A model generated the notes under the pieces. It was given only the letters and a program-made list of their open reading frames with translations. It was not told the DNA's origin and made no database searches. The position numbers were made by a program, and so were the translations under genes. From the NCBI GenBank assembly GCA_023678885.1, contig CM042958.1:16486852-16550851 (forward strand): a DNA stretch of 64,000 bases, in the 5' to 3' direction. Each line of letters begins with the position of its first letter. Position 1 is the stretch's first letter. Origin of the DNA: Pogostemon cablin (lineage: Eukaryota; Streptophyta; Magnoliopsida; Lamiales; Lamiaceae). This document shows positions 36,634-48,371 of the stretch, one piece after another.

Positions 36634-38324
36634 ATGGAAAGCAATTCAAATAGCAGTAACAAATTCAAGAGAATCTGTGTGTTCTGTGGGAGTAACCCTG
36701 GCCACAGAAAAGTATTCAGTGATGCTGCTATTGACTTGGGAAATGAACTGGTTTGTTTTTGTTTTATTAAATTTTTTTTTTAAAAAAATTCTGTCTCAGT
36801 AATTCTTGATACAAAAGTCAATCCAAATCTAATCATGGTTGACATCAGTTGACGAAACATTGACATATTCTGTAGATTTTTGCTTGTTTGATTGAAGATT
36901 CTTGAGGTTCTTTTGTTCTTTTCCTTGTTTTGGAGTTTGGTTGAGTTCTCAATAGCATTGAAATTAATGGTGGTTTATAATTCTATGAAGTGTTTGTTTT
37001 TTATGATGGATTTTGGTTTATTTATACATTTATTTATTTTATGGATGATTTTGTAGGTGAATAGAAAGATAGACTTGGTTTATGGTGGTGGGAGTATTGG
37101 GTTGATGGGATTAATATCTCAGAGAGTGTATGATGGTAAAGGCCATGTTCTTGGGTAAGGTTTCTCTTCTAAATTTTATTAATTAAAACAAAAAAAAAGG
37201 ATTTGAATATCTTCTTATCTGAATACAGAATATTGTTCTCTGGATTAATCCCATGGCCTTAACTGATTGCTGTTTGGTTGCCTGTGCAGAGTAATTCCAA
37301 AAGCTCTAGTTCCCACCGAGGTACATATTCGTCGATTCATGGTTTCGTTTCAGTTATTTTGAGTTATCTTATATCTACATATGAAGTTTGATTATCCACT
37401 TGATGTTTCATTTGACAAAATTAAGGAACTAATTGAATAGTGATGCTCAAGTGGCTGTGTTTTTCACTGTAGCTATGTCTTAGTTTTGTGGACTGTAAAC
37501 TCAAGTCGAGTTGGATTTCACTTTCGTATATTATAGTGCAATTGAATTAGTTATCTTTGAAAAACGATAGATATCAGGTGAAACTGTTGGAGAGGTGAAA
37601 ATCGTTGCTGATATGCACGAGCGTAAAGCCTTGATGGCTCAGGAGTCTGAAGCATTTATAGCACTTCCAGGTAAAGATGTAGAATCCATGGAAACCATGT
37701 TATAGTTATCTTAGTTTTTCGTCTGCTAGTTTATAGGTACAAGTTTATATCTATTTCCTTGAATTCTTAGGAGGATATGGAACCATGGAAGAGACAATGG
37801 AGATGATAACTTGGGTTCAACTTGGAATCCATAAAAAACCGGTGATGCATCACTCCATATGCTGTTGATTTTATGCAGTCGATTATTTTCTTTTGATGAC
37901 ACGAATGATGATCGTATAAACAGGTCGGTTTGCTTAACGTTGACGGCTACTACGATTCGTTGCTCACATTATTCGACAAGGGTGTTGAAGAAGGGTTCAT
38001 TAAGCCCGTTGCTAGGCACATAGTTCTTTCAGCTCCCACTGCCAAGGAGCTTTTGATTAAAATGGAGGTATCATCTTTTTCACTGGACAAATGTAATCAA
38101 TTGGAAGTTTTACTCATGATAAGCATTTAAAATGACGAAAAGATGGGTAAAGAAAATCATGCTAGACTTATGTTGTCAAAAGGTTGTTTGAATAGAACTG
38201 AACTTTTTCTGGGCCATTTGATTCAAATTTGCAGCAATACGTCCCATTCAATGACAATATTGCCCCTCATGAAAGCTGGCAGATGGAGCAGCTGGGTAAT
38301 TACCCAACGGAAAGAACGACATGA
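36634..38324 (+). CDS. LOG: Cytokinin riboside 5'-monophosphate phosphoribohydrolase LOG
   Basis: Seven exons: 36634-36750, 37057-37154, 37290-37320, 37571-37670, 37771-37841, 37924-38067 and 38235-38324. Together they make 651 bases and 216 residues, the normal LOG length. The enzyme removes ribose phosphate from cytokinin nucleotides in the cytosol and nucleus, giving active free-base cytokinin. It has a Rossmann-type N-terminus (RICVFCGSNPGHR), DLVYGGGSIGLMG, the conserved MHERKALM, and the catalytic PGGYGTMEE at about 115-123. C-terminal HIVLSAPTAKELL and QYVPFNDNIAPHESW are also typical. All splice sites are GT..AG and every junction keeps the frame. It is complete, with no lesions. The exact LOG paralogue number cannot be told from this. 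Confidence 0.95.
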
Positions 38325-41206
38325 TGAGATTCCTTTTTTTATGGTAGGCCAATTATAATGGATAGATAACTAATGTGAATGATCTTAATGCAAAGTGTGT
38401 TATAAAGTTTCTTCAGCTGGGAGGTGATATGTTGAAGCACCCCCTTTTTGTTTCATCTTGATTTGAATTCTGTCATGACTACACGTCTCGTTTATTCTTG
38501 ATTACTGCTGTTAGAGTGACAAATCATTGCATTTGCTTGCAGTTACTCTGTCAATTCACACTTTGGATGCTTTGAAATCGAGAGACTGCATTATAGAAGA
38601 CATCATTACTGCATACTTATGGTCCCATTGGCATGAAATATGTTAGGTAGCGTCGTCCTATTTTTCTCCGATTATTGCTTCTAATGTAGAAGAACAGTTG
38701 ATACTACTCGTTTAATCCTCGAGTAGAAATCAATTACAATTGTAATTCGTGAATTATTCTTCTTTTTCTTACATTAGTAACTTTCACTAGACAAGTCAAA
38801 AGGACGCTCAACAAACGCTTTCACATGTTTGAAGATTATTTGTTTCGAATACATGTTGAGAAAAAATTTGCAAGTGTTGGATGCTATTGCTTTTCTGTGA
38901 TGTTATTACCTTATGAGCTCTTTCCGTATCATGCACGTTGCTTTCAGGGTTCCATTTTTGCCCCTAAACTGCTGTCGGACCTCATATGCAGTGTCTCGTT
39001 TCACTTATCTTGCATTTAATCAACGGTTTTGGTATGAATTGCATTATGTTGCTTCTGCACTTGCTCGAATTCTCTCACGCTCGTCAATAATTGCTTACCT
39101 TTACTGCTAGTCAGTATACAGTTGAAAAGCAGAAGCTACATGATTTGCAATAGGTAAGCATGTCCATAATTGTGTCGATGATACGTTGCCACCCCTAGAA
39201 AAAGCAAAGGGCATAGGAGGCCGACTTCTTATCAGGCTTACGGAAGATTACTCGTTGTCTCGTCCCTTTACTGCCGATCACATGCATCGCTTGAGGGATC
39301 AGGTACTTGTGGGGTGGCCAATAAAAAGGCCCTTATGTTTTTGGAATTCTTTGATTTGATTGAACTATAGTGGGGTGCCATACAACCTTTTTCTTTGACT
39401 ATGTTCAAGAATGAGGTTGGTTTGTGTTGGAGGTTTTATGGTGCCTCCTTTCTCACAATTGGGGTGGGGGGTCCCTTTTGTGGGTTACACAGTGTTCTAT
39501 CAATGCCTTTAGAAGTCTCATGATATTATCTTTTATGAAGTTAGAATTTGTTGGTCTGAATGTTCTCAAATAACGGGGGAATCTTGTTCTTTTGAGCAGT
39601 GGAAGGTCTAAAGCTATTACCATAAAACTTGTTTGGTCTGATAAAAAAAAAGGTATATTCGTCTTCTTTCAAGAACTTACTTTTGGAATCAAAATTTGCA
39701 TGCAAATACGAAATTAAACAAAAAAACCAAAACAAAAAAAGTAAACAGTAAAGAATCGTTTCTCAAAATACTCTAGGTGATACAGCAAGTACACTTTTCT
39801 TTATGGTTATTCCATTTTTTTACATTCGAATGTGGTCTAATTATGACCAAAAAAATAAAGAGAGGATATTGATTGTACAAAAGCATTTTGGTACATGTTA
39901 ATCATTCATACTTTGGCTATTTCATCGAAGATAATCAAAGTGTGCCAAATAATGGATCAGGTCCCATCGGTTTAATGATTGTACACCAGGTTAAATCTTC
40001 ATTCAAATTATCCATATACATAGACCATAGACAAAATACGCTTACACTTACCTAAATTAGGTTCTAGTAATAATTAAATGCTCCCACCCTGCGGCATTGA
40101 AATTCTTGATTTTTTTAGCAAGTTATCAATCGAGTTTACCTATTGAATGGATCCTCTCCCTTTACATTTCTGTAAATTTCCTCCATTTCCTTTAATCTGC
40201 ATCATTCAATTAATATCTATGAATATTAAGTTGCCACATCATCACAGCATAATGTGAGAAAAACAAAAATAAAAGATTAAATTATTTTTTAAAATTTAAT
40301 TAGATAATAGTGTGTGACATGTCAAGTAGTAGTTGGTGAAAATTACGGTTAAAAAAAATTTATGTAAATTTAAGAAGTATGAAATGGAGAGGATCACACT
40401 TACAAATTCTTGGTTTTCTTGGCAAGTTATCACCCGTGTTTACCTATTGAGCTACACATACTTGCATTTTAGTCCATTTAATAATTAATTGCTCCCACAC
40501 GCTGCAGCATTGAAATTCCATTCTTATTTTTTCAAGTTATCACCCGTGTTTACCTATTGAACTAGATACACGTACATTAGACATTCATATTCTATCCGTT
40601 TCACGTTAAGTTTTACATTTTTTATTTTGATTTGTGACAAGTTAAAGTTTATATTTCTTTTTTTTTGTCAATTTAGACCCACACAAAACAATTCATTATT
40701 TCATTTGGGGCTACACACAACACTAATATAACAACTCACTCTACATTAAATATTATTTTTATCAACTCACTGCACATTAAAATATTATATCTTTTAATCT
40801 ACTCATTAAATGTCAATCCTGAATGAATGAATGGAGTATATTACTAACCTTTGTAGGACCATGGGGTTTAATGCAATTCCAGTATTCCACATGCAGTTGG
40901 GCCAAAAGAAGAATTATGCTTTTCTGCGGGCGCTGTGTAAAATAACATTAATTATTGGGCCAAAAGGAAATTAACGACACAAATTTAAAAAAGGAAAAAT
41001 AAAAAAGGAAAATAGATAAACCTCATAAGAAAAGGGGGTGAAAATTAAAGGATTAAACCCTCCAACGTTTCTCCATCTTCCGATCACCATTCTACCTCGC
41101 CGCCGACCCCCTCCCTCCGGCAGATCTTCTTCCCGCCATTATTTCAAACTCAGCGGTCTAGTATAAACCAATTACTTGTTGTTTCCAATCCTCTGTAACT
41201 CTTTGA
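38325..41206. other. LOG 3' flank and gene-free sequence
   Basis: 38325 onward is the LOG 3' untranslated region. A 208-base open stretch at 39149-39357 (+) has coding-like composition but no recognisable family. Between 40078 and 40560 three copies of 'caagttatcacccgtgtttacctattga' variants and two of 'tgctcccac..gc(g/a)gcattgaaatt' form an imperfect direct repeat. 40590-40830 is a Stowaway-like fragment. The last 150 bases are the presumed CLP1 promoter and leader. Confidence 0.5.
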
Positions 41207-41620
41207 ATGGCTTACGGCGGCCCCGCCGTCGCTCCACCTGCGCCACCAGGTGGCTCTAAAGCAGCAAGGCAGGTCAAGCTGGATAAAGAGTGTGAACTGA
41301 GAGTCGAGGTTGGTCAGAAAGATCCCCTCCGCCTCCGTTTGCGCAGCGGCACTGCCGAGATTTATGGAACGGAAATTCCGCCGGAGATTTGGTTGAATTT
41401 CCCTGAGAGGGTCAAATTTGCTGTATGTAGGCCTCAACTTATCTTTTTAATTCCATTGCGTACTAACATAGATGGAGATTATATTGTAGTGGTTCAAACA
41501 TGATCTCCTATCTATTACCTCTCTCTTTTTGATTAAATAATTGCTCTTTTATTCCAATGTGATACTTACTTTCAACCAATGTGTGTGTGTGTGTTTTCTC
41601 CTTTCTCCTTATTTAACCAA

Positions 41621-41652
<32 letters not shown>

Positions 41653-44600
41653 CCTTATTTACTGTTATTGGTTTAACTTTGCCCATAATTGGAGGGTTGA
41701 TGAAAAAATAGAGTTTCTTGCTTATATTTAAAAAAGGTTCTAATTGAAAGTTCTTCTGGACGCTTCAGGTTTTTACCTGGCATGGGGCAACGATTGAAAT
41801 TGATGGTGCTACTGAAACTGATTATACAGCTGATGAGGTAAATCTTGGGCCTCTATATTGTTATAAGTACTCGGATTAGATTCAGCATTGATGTTTTATT
41901 CACTAGCTACTTAACTAATTTTCATATATCAATATTAGACTCCCATGGTTAGCTATGTCAATGTGCATGCTGTGCTGGATGCTCGAAGAAATCGAGCCAA
42001 GGCTTCACCCAGTGATTCTGAAGCTTCTCAGGTACCGTTTGTCTTAACTGAAGCTCTGGAAAGGATTCAAAGTTCTTTTAAAGGTTATTTTTCACAATTA
42101 TGGAAAAACGTTAGGATGCTGAAAGCTTTCATTGAATTGATTGCTTTACTTACGCATATCTTATTGAGATTAGTTGGATAAAGTTTTATCAGTTGAGTTT
42201 TCTAATGATTAGAAGAAGAGGTTATCTTTACCTATTGTCATATTGGCAATTTATATGGGCAAAGTATATCATTGCGTAGTCATTATAATAGACTAACAGT
42301 GTCATATATCTCTCTGAAATTGTGTGAAAAGGCACAGCTCAGCTTGGCGGTTGGCCACCATGTGATTGCATAGAACTGCATATTTGTCTGCTATGCTATA
42401 AATTCATTCTCCCTTCGTTCTGTAATCATCTGTTTCTCCCAATTCCATAATATGTACATTAGCTTATATACAAATGCACTGTCATTCAATTGCTTAGAGC
42501 CTGTGATAGAAACTGAACCGAGTTTAATGTTTACTTCTCGAAATGTGTTTTTTTTCCTGGTCATTAGCTTTAAAATCATCATTTTAATTCTTTTGTATAT
42601 CTTCGTCAGTGCGCTAGATCATGCTTACTGCTGTAATATTATTATAAGAACGTCACATGTCATCTCCCCCTTATTTCAGGGACCAAGAGTTATTGTTGTG
42701 GGGCCAACAGATTCTGGAAAGAGTACATTGTCGAGGATGCTTCTTAGTTGGGCATCTAAGCAGGGATGGAAACCTACCTTTGTAGATTTAGACATAGGGC
42801 AAGGGTCTATAACAATACCTGGATCTATAGCTGCAACTCCAATTGAACTACCTATTGATCCCGTGGAAGGAATTCCTCTGGAAATGCCTTTAGTTTACTT
42901 CCATGGCCATGTGACGCCTAGGTAATGGAGTCTGTTTTTGGAACTTCCTGAATTGTCTTTTTTCTCGGCTATTTTTCAGGAAATGTTTTACCCTGTTTCA
43001 AGAATAAGCATGTACATCTTATTTAAATTGTAACTTTTACCCTACTTCAATTATGCTTATCAGTGCCAATGTAGACCTCTACAAGGTATTGGTGAAGGAG
43101 CTTGCTCAAGTTTTAGAGAGACAATTTGAAGGAAATGTTGAATCTAGAGCTTCTGGAATGGTGATAAATACTATGGGTTGGATTGAAGGCGTTGGTTATG
43201 AGGTATGGGTCAGACAATCTTTAAAACACATATATGCATTTGATGATTAAGCCAATGATTTTCACATTTTCTCTTTTTCTTCTCCGTTTCCCTGTATCCT
43301 CTTTGCAGTTGCTGCTGCATGCAATTGACACGTTCAACGCCACGGTGGTTCTCGTTTTGGGTCAGGTATATAATTGATCTGGCCAAAGCAGAGCTTCTTG
43401 ATTTATCACTATTACATGAATGCTAGTGGCAAGCACCATTATTGTGAACGGCATTCCACTGATGATATATACCTTTCTATGCTCATTAGAGTCTCACGAA
43501 AGATGTTGGTTTTCACATTGCTTTCTTGGATACTCAATATTCTGCAGGAAAAGCTATGGAGCATGCTTAGAGATGTCTTGAAGAATAAAGCTAATGTAGA
43601 TGTGGTGAAGCTTCAGAAGTCTGGTGGTGTTGTGTCAAGAAATGCAAAAGTCCGCCAGAAAGCCAGGGTCTTTAGAATACGTGTATGCAATTTCTGACTT
43701 GAGTTTGAACTATATATATCATTCATGAAAATTTTGCAATTCTACATTTCTACCTTACACCTCCTTCCGTGTTGAGATGTTATTTTTCTCTCTTTGAGCT
43801 CAGGAATACTTCTATGGTCTTACAAATGATCTTTCCCCGCATTCCAACATTGCAAATTTTCGTGATTTATTCATCTATAAAGTCGGTGGGGGACCGCAGG
43901 CCCCACGCTCTGCCCTGCCTGTTGGTGCAGAACCAGCGGCTGATCCTATTAGATTGACTCCAGTTATAATTGATCATAACTTAGTGCATCTAGTCCTAGC
44001 TGTCTCATTTGCTAAAGAACCAGAAGAAATTATATCCAGGTGAAGCCTTTTCTCCATTTGAAGCATCTTTGGTTATAAGAATGCTGTTTGATTTATTGTA
44101 AATTATTTTACTGATGCAAGCCTCCTCTTTTGTCACTTTTCTTTTGTTCACTTCTTATTTTGACCATTTCATAAATTGGGTTAGTTTAGGATGATTGGGT
44201 CTTTAAATCCGTCTTCCACATACATGCTTGTAACACCTTATGTTGTCAATGTCATCTTGACTATCTTAACAAATTGACATGAAGAAAATCCGAATTAGCT
44301 ATCTATGACTCTGTTCATAATTAGGCTTTCATAACCACTGCAGCACCTTGTCTCTGAATTAAGTTTTGTTAAATAAGGTTGTGGAACATATAAAAGTGTT
44401 ATTTGTTTGAACACTTGCTAGTTAATGTTGCTAGTAACAAATGCAACTAATTGTCTCATGATTCGTTTATCGTCTCTTGCTAGTAATGTTGCTGGATTCA
44501 TCTGGATCACCGAAGTTAACACTGAGAGGTATTGAGCTTGAACTTTTATAACTTCAACACAACTGCATTTCCCATTTTGCTTTTGATACGACGAACCTTA

Positions 44601-44657
44601 AAATGCAGCGAACAAGTGACTTTACCTTGCGCCGTCTGCTGGAAGTCTACCGGGTAA
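41207..44657 (+). CDS. CLP1: Protein CLP1 homolog (pre-mRNA cleavage complex II kinase), C-terminus frameshifted
   Basis: Ten exons: 41207-41422, 41769-41837, 41939-42031, 42680-42921, 43064-43202, 43309-43365, 43548-43682, 43804-44039, 44484-44528 and 44609 to the end. CLP1 is a nuclear polynucleotide-kinase-fold subunit of cleavage factor II in mRNA 3'-end formation. It shows an N-terminal beta domain (VKLDKECELRVEVGQ), then the Walker A loop GPTDSGKST (about 134-142), the DLDIGQGSITIPGSI block, INTMGWIEGVGYELL and AFNATVVLVLGQ-like sequence. The last exon departs from the family. In frame it reads QVTLPCAVCWKSTG and stops at 44655-44657. One base over, it reads YLAPSAGSLPGKYLIMGSL, which is the expected CLP1 end, stopping at 44695-44697. 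One extra T in the TTT at about 44620-44623 explains this. The rest is intact, at about 425 residues as read. Confidence 0.9.
41581..41648 (+). repeat. (GT)n microsatellites in CLP1 intron 1
   Basis: Two GT runs separated by 'tttctccttatttaaccaat', each preceded by 'accaatgtgtg', so the pair arose by a local duplication. Confidence 0.85.
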
Positions 44658-44697
44658 ATATTTGATCATGGGAAGCCTGACATGGTACGAGACGTGA

Positions 44698-44989
44698 GAG
44701 CACATATTTCAGCTGCAAAGATCGTCGTTGCTTCTCTGTTCTTTGTTGTACTATTAGCATAAATGCTCGCATGTTCTAATAATTTAATAAATGATTGAGA
44801 TTTTTGTTCAGTAGTCTTTTATATTAATTATTTTGGTTGGCTGGTGGTTTAATTTAGTGAACTTTATTGGTTATTTGGGCTCATGCTGAAATTTGACATA
44901 ATTACATTTTTAATTAATCAAGGCTGATGGTGAATTATTTTAATTTCAGTATAAATTTTTTTTAAACATATTTTGTTCTACTGTTGATT
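44698..44989. other. CLP1 3' flank
   Basis: Presumed CLP1 3' untranslated region and AT-rich sequence; no other feature. Confidence 0.5.
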
Positions 44990-45112
44990 TCAATTTATTA
45001 TTATTAAATGTTTGAAAGTATTAATTAAAATCAATTTGTTATTATTAAAGGTTTGAAAGTATTAATTAAAGTCAATTTGTTATTATTAAAGGTTTGAAAG
45101 TATTAATTAAAA
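44990..45112. repeat. 41-bp tandem repeat, three copies
   Basis: The unit 'tcaatttgttattattaaag' plus 'gtttgaaagtattaattaaa' is repeated three times with an exact period of 41 bases and two or three mismatches in the first copy. Confidence 0.85.
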
Positions 45113-46380
45113 TATGTGTGGATAGTCAATAAAAAAGCTATCTTGATTGTAGTCCATTTATTTTATTTTTTTATGAAGTAAACATGAATTTACTTATCTT
45201 CAAATATGTACAATAGCTAGGTGGAAGTTTAGTGTAATAAAAATTAAATAATCATTAACGTTTTGACGTTGAATAAATTTAATTTTATTCTATTATTTAA
45301 GTGGAAAAACATGATTATAATTTTATATCTATTTATATTAAATTTATTACATCAAATTTAATGGTTCAATTAGGATATCTTTAGCCATGAAATTTAGTTT
45401 TAATTTAATCCACACCATTAAATTAAGAGTCTAAATGTAGTGCACCTAATAATCTTAATTATTAGATCAATTTTTTATTTAATTTTTATCATAAAAATAA
45501 AATAATTAAAAATAAATTTAATAACTACCTACTATATCCAATTAATCTCTAAGTGCATCATGTCCTAAGACCACCAAAAAATCACTCTTAAATAAAATAA
45601 AATAATTAAAAATTAGATAAAAAATAAAATAATTAAAAATTAGATAAAATAACTACGCACTATTCTATTGAACTCATCATAGGTTGCTTCGGTCCACCCT
45701 AAATACACCCAAATTTTATAAGATAATTTCCATCTAAGTTAAAAAGGAATTAAGGAGATATATAGGGAGATGAGATAAATAATATTTTAATGTAAAGTGA
45801 GTAAATGTATTAGTGTAATGTGTGGGACAATAAAGACTGAAGTAATTAATTTGTGTGGATCTCTTTTACCAAATATGGAAACGTAATTGTTGAAGTGGGA
45901 TGCTCAAAATGAAAATATGTGGGACGAAGAGAGTTCATATTATTATAATTCATGTGCCGCGTAATAAACTGAATTTGTTGTAGTATATGAAATAAAAAAT
46001 AATACTTCATCCGTTCCATAATTATTGTCTTTGTTATTGTAAATACGATGTTTAAGAAAAATTATTTTTTTATTAATTTTATTAACTTTTAGAGAAATTA
46101 TCATTTTTTAAATAAAATAAATTATAAAATATATTATATGTATTAGATAAAAGTGATATTTTTGAAATTAAAATGCGAGCTTTGAGGGAGTGGTCACAAT
46201 CGGAATATGAATAAAATGATTCGATAAGCTAAGATTAAAAATTCCTTGGATAGCTTCGCCTGGAAAACTTGGTATTGAAAAAAATCACTATAATAATAGT
46301 CTCAATACTATTAACTCAATTTGTCTCACTTTCACCCCTCTCCAAAATCCCCACACTGCGTGCGAATTCTAATCTGCCAA
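45113..46380. other. Gene-free stretch with MITE fragments
   Basis: 45740-45935 resembles the Stowaway families ('taatattttaatgtaaagtg', 'gtgggacgaagagag'). 46005-46190 begins cttcatccgttccataatt and is another degraded copy. No coding signal. Confidence 0.5.
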
Positions 46381-46382
46381 CC

Positions 46383-46389
46383 CTATATA
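46383..46389 (+). promoter_or_regulatory. TATA-like box of the NHL gene
   Basis: CTATATAA-type sequence at about 46383-46390, some 50 bases upstream of the ATG at 46436. A (GAA)n run follows it. This spacing would leave a very short leader, so the call is tentative. Confidence 0.4.
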
Positions 46390-46435
46390 AGAAGAAGAAG
46401 AAGAAGACGAAGACGTGCCACCGATATTTCCGCTA

Positions 46436-47200
46436 ATGGAAGACCCTAATAGACCCGTCACAGGCTACCCCGCCCCCAATCCCCACACCAATGGTTACTC
46501 CAACCCACCGCCCTCCGGCAGCGCCTATCCCTACGCCGCCGCCCCTCCCCACAACGCTTACTACTACCAGAACAACCCCTATCAGTCTCAGAATTACCAG
46601 TACGACCCGGACTCCGTCCGCCGCGCCACCTGCCTCCGCCGCATCTTCGCATTCGTGATCGGCCTTGTCGTCATTTTCGGGACGATTACCTTTATTGTCT
46701 GGCTTGTACTCCGCCCGCAGCTCCCTGAGTTCCGAGTCGACTCGTTCTCAATCTCCAATTTCTCGCTCGGCAACAACTCGCTCATATCTTTCACTTCTGA
46801 AGTTCGATTAACCGCGCGAAACCCTAATAAGAAAATGACCCTCGCGTACGATCACATCACGGCCTTCGTTTACTACAAGTCTGATTCCCTTTCCGACACC
46901 ACCGTCCCTCCGTTCTCTCAGGATACCAAGAATGAGACTTCTTTCACCGCCAACTTTGCGGCAGCTGGTAGCTTTGTGGATAAGTGGGTGATGGATGGGA
47001 TAAATGGTGATAGAGGAAAGAATGGCAATGTGGAGTTCAATTTGAGGATGCTTTCGAGGGTTAGGTTTGAGGCTAAAGCATGGAGGACGAGAAGGAGGTT
47101 CTTGAAGGTGTTTTGTGGAGATTTGCTTGTTGGATTACCCAACAGCGGCCGATCTGGCCAATTGACTGGCGGACCAACGCAGTGCCGCGTGGGGATTTGA
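46436..47200 (+). CDS. NDR1/HIN1-like (NHL) LEA_2 membrane protein
   Basis: Single exon, 254 residues from the ATG at 46436. The frame is open further upstream, but with no earlier ATG near. The N-terminal 65 residues are rich in Pro, Tyr, Asn and Ala (PAPNPHTNGYSNPPP) and should be cytosolic. One membrane segment follows at about 70-92 (FAFVIGLVVIFGTITFIVWL). The LEA_2 domain comes next, with FSISNFSLGNNSL, the family NPN motif (RNPNKKM), then a region ending in the basic KAWRTRRRFLKVFC. C-terminal VGLPNSGRSGQLTGGPTQCR is seen in close relatives. NHL proteins act at the plasma membrane in defence and stress responses; NDR1 is the best studied. Intact. Confidence 0.88.
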   Translation: MEDPNRPVTGYPAPNPHTNGYSNPPPSGSAYPYAAAPPHNAYYYQNNPYQSQNYQYDPDSVRRATCLRRIFAFVIGLVVIFGTITFIVWLVLRPQLPEFRVDSFSISNFSLGNNSLISFTSEVRLTARNPNKKMTLAYDHITAFVYYKSDSLSDTTVPPFSQDTKNETSFTANFAAAGSFVDKWVMDGINGDRGKNGNVEFNLRMLSRVRFEAKAWRTRRRFLKVFCGDLLVGLPNSGRSGQLTGGPTQCRVGI

Positions 47201-48371
47201 TTTGAGGTGAACTAATGAGCTTTTTTTGAGCTAAATAATTAGTTGTTTCCTTGATGGATAATTTTTCCCTATTTGATGTTGAACGGATGACTGTAATTTT
47301 GTTCTGTATTTCGATATGCAGGCGTGGTTTAGATTTAAATGCTTTAGTGTACAGCTTGAACCTTATATGTTCTTGATTCTTTAATTATTAGAATCAAATA
47401 TTCTGTTCAGATTATTGAATTCTGTTCAATTCTTTTGCTTATGTGATTATTTATCTCCTTCTAGCTTGAGTGAAGGGGAGTAAATTTAGTGGTTCCTATG
47501 GTGCTGAGATGCTAAATAACTCTTGTTTCAACTTATAGAACTAGATGCAATGCTGGAATTGTGTGAACGTTGATTTGGATATTTTCCAATTTAGGGAATG
47601 GCTTTGTCTTGTTCGAAGTTAGTTTTATATCTGTATGTCTTTTCTTAGGCAGTATTTCAATCTGTTGTGTCATTATGAACTTTGCATTCAATTACTCGCT
47701 TTCGACAGCTTTATTTTATTCATTGTTTTATGCCCACGTGTCCGTCAACCAATGACTGAACTAATGCTGTGAGAATGAATGATTTATTAAGGAAGGATTC
47801 ACCATAGTCAGTTTTCTGGTTACTAAACACCTGTCTGTTCGAGTAATCTATGTGTAAAACAGAAGCTTTAATTTGTGTGTAAAAGAGAAATTTCATTCTT
47901 TTATTGGTAAGATATGAAAGGAGTATTCTGTATTATATTTCCTTTCGATTCAGGGGAGCCAAAATCAGCGCTACGCCATTTTCTACTTGAATGACCATAT
48001 TTGGGTGTACTTAAAGTGTTGCTACCTATGCTTAGACCTGCTTCAGGTGCTTGCCTGCTTTAACTCACTCAATTTATATTCGTCTCTTAAATTATTACCG
48101 GGATTTAAATCATTTTTGCTTTTCTTTGTTTGGATTAGTAGGCAGTCGATTGGATCTGATGTAGTGGATAAGCAGCCTCTCTTTAGGGAATGATCTAAAA
48201 GAGGGAGTGTTTAGGGGATTAATAGGCAGTCGATTGGATCTGATGTAGTGGATAAGCAGGCTCTCCTTAGGGAATGATCTAAAAGAGGGAGTGTTTAGGG
48301 GTCTTGAAATCTTTACAGTCAAGTATCCTGAGACTTTATGATGTATTCTTGATTGCTGCTGTTCCGTATGA
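47201..48371. other. NHL 3' flank and gene-free sequence
   Basis: 3' untranslated region, then AT-rich sequence without coding signal. It contains the 84-bp tandem repeat listed separately. Confidence 0.5.
48140..48302. repeat. 84-bp tandem duplication
   Basis: The segment starting aggcagtcgattggatctga and ending 'gggagtgtttagggg' occurs twice in tandem at an 84-base period with only two or three mismatches, so it is recent. It lies about 70 bases before the duplicated HIR block. Confidence 0.85.

Noticed and set aside
38143..38358. 71-codon frame overlapping LOG exon 7
   Set aside because: Runs from intron 6 into the last exon in a wrong frame; exon 7 is explained by QYVPFNDNIAPHESW and its splice acceptor.
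42452..42679. Upstream extension of the CLP1 exon 4 frame
   Set aside because: It is intron sequence; the acceptor ttatttcag at 42671-42679 and the conserved GPRVIVVGPTDSGK define the exon start.
46458..47142. Minus-strand frames across the NHL gene
   Set aside because: Arise from the GC-rich coding sequence of the plus-strand gene.
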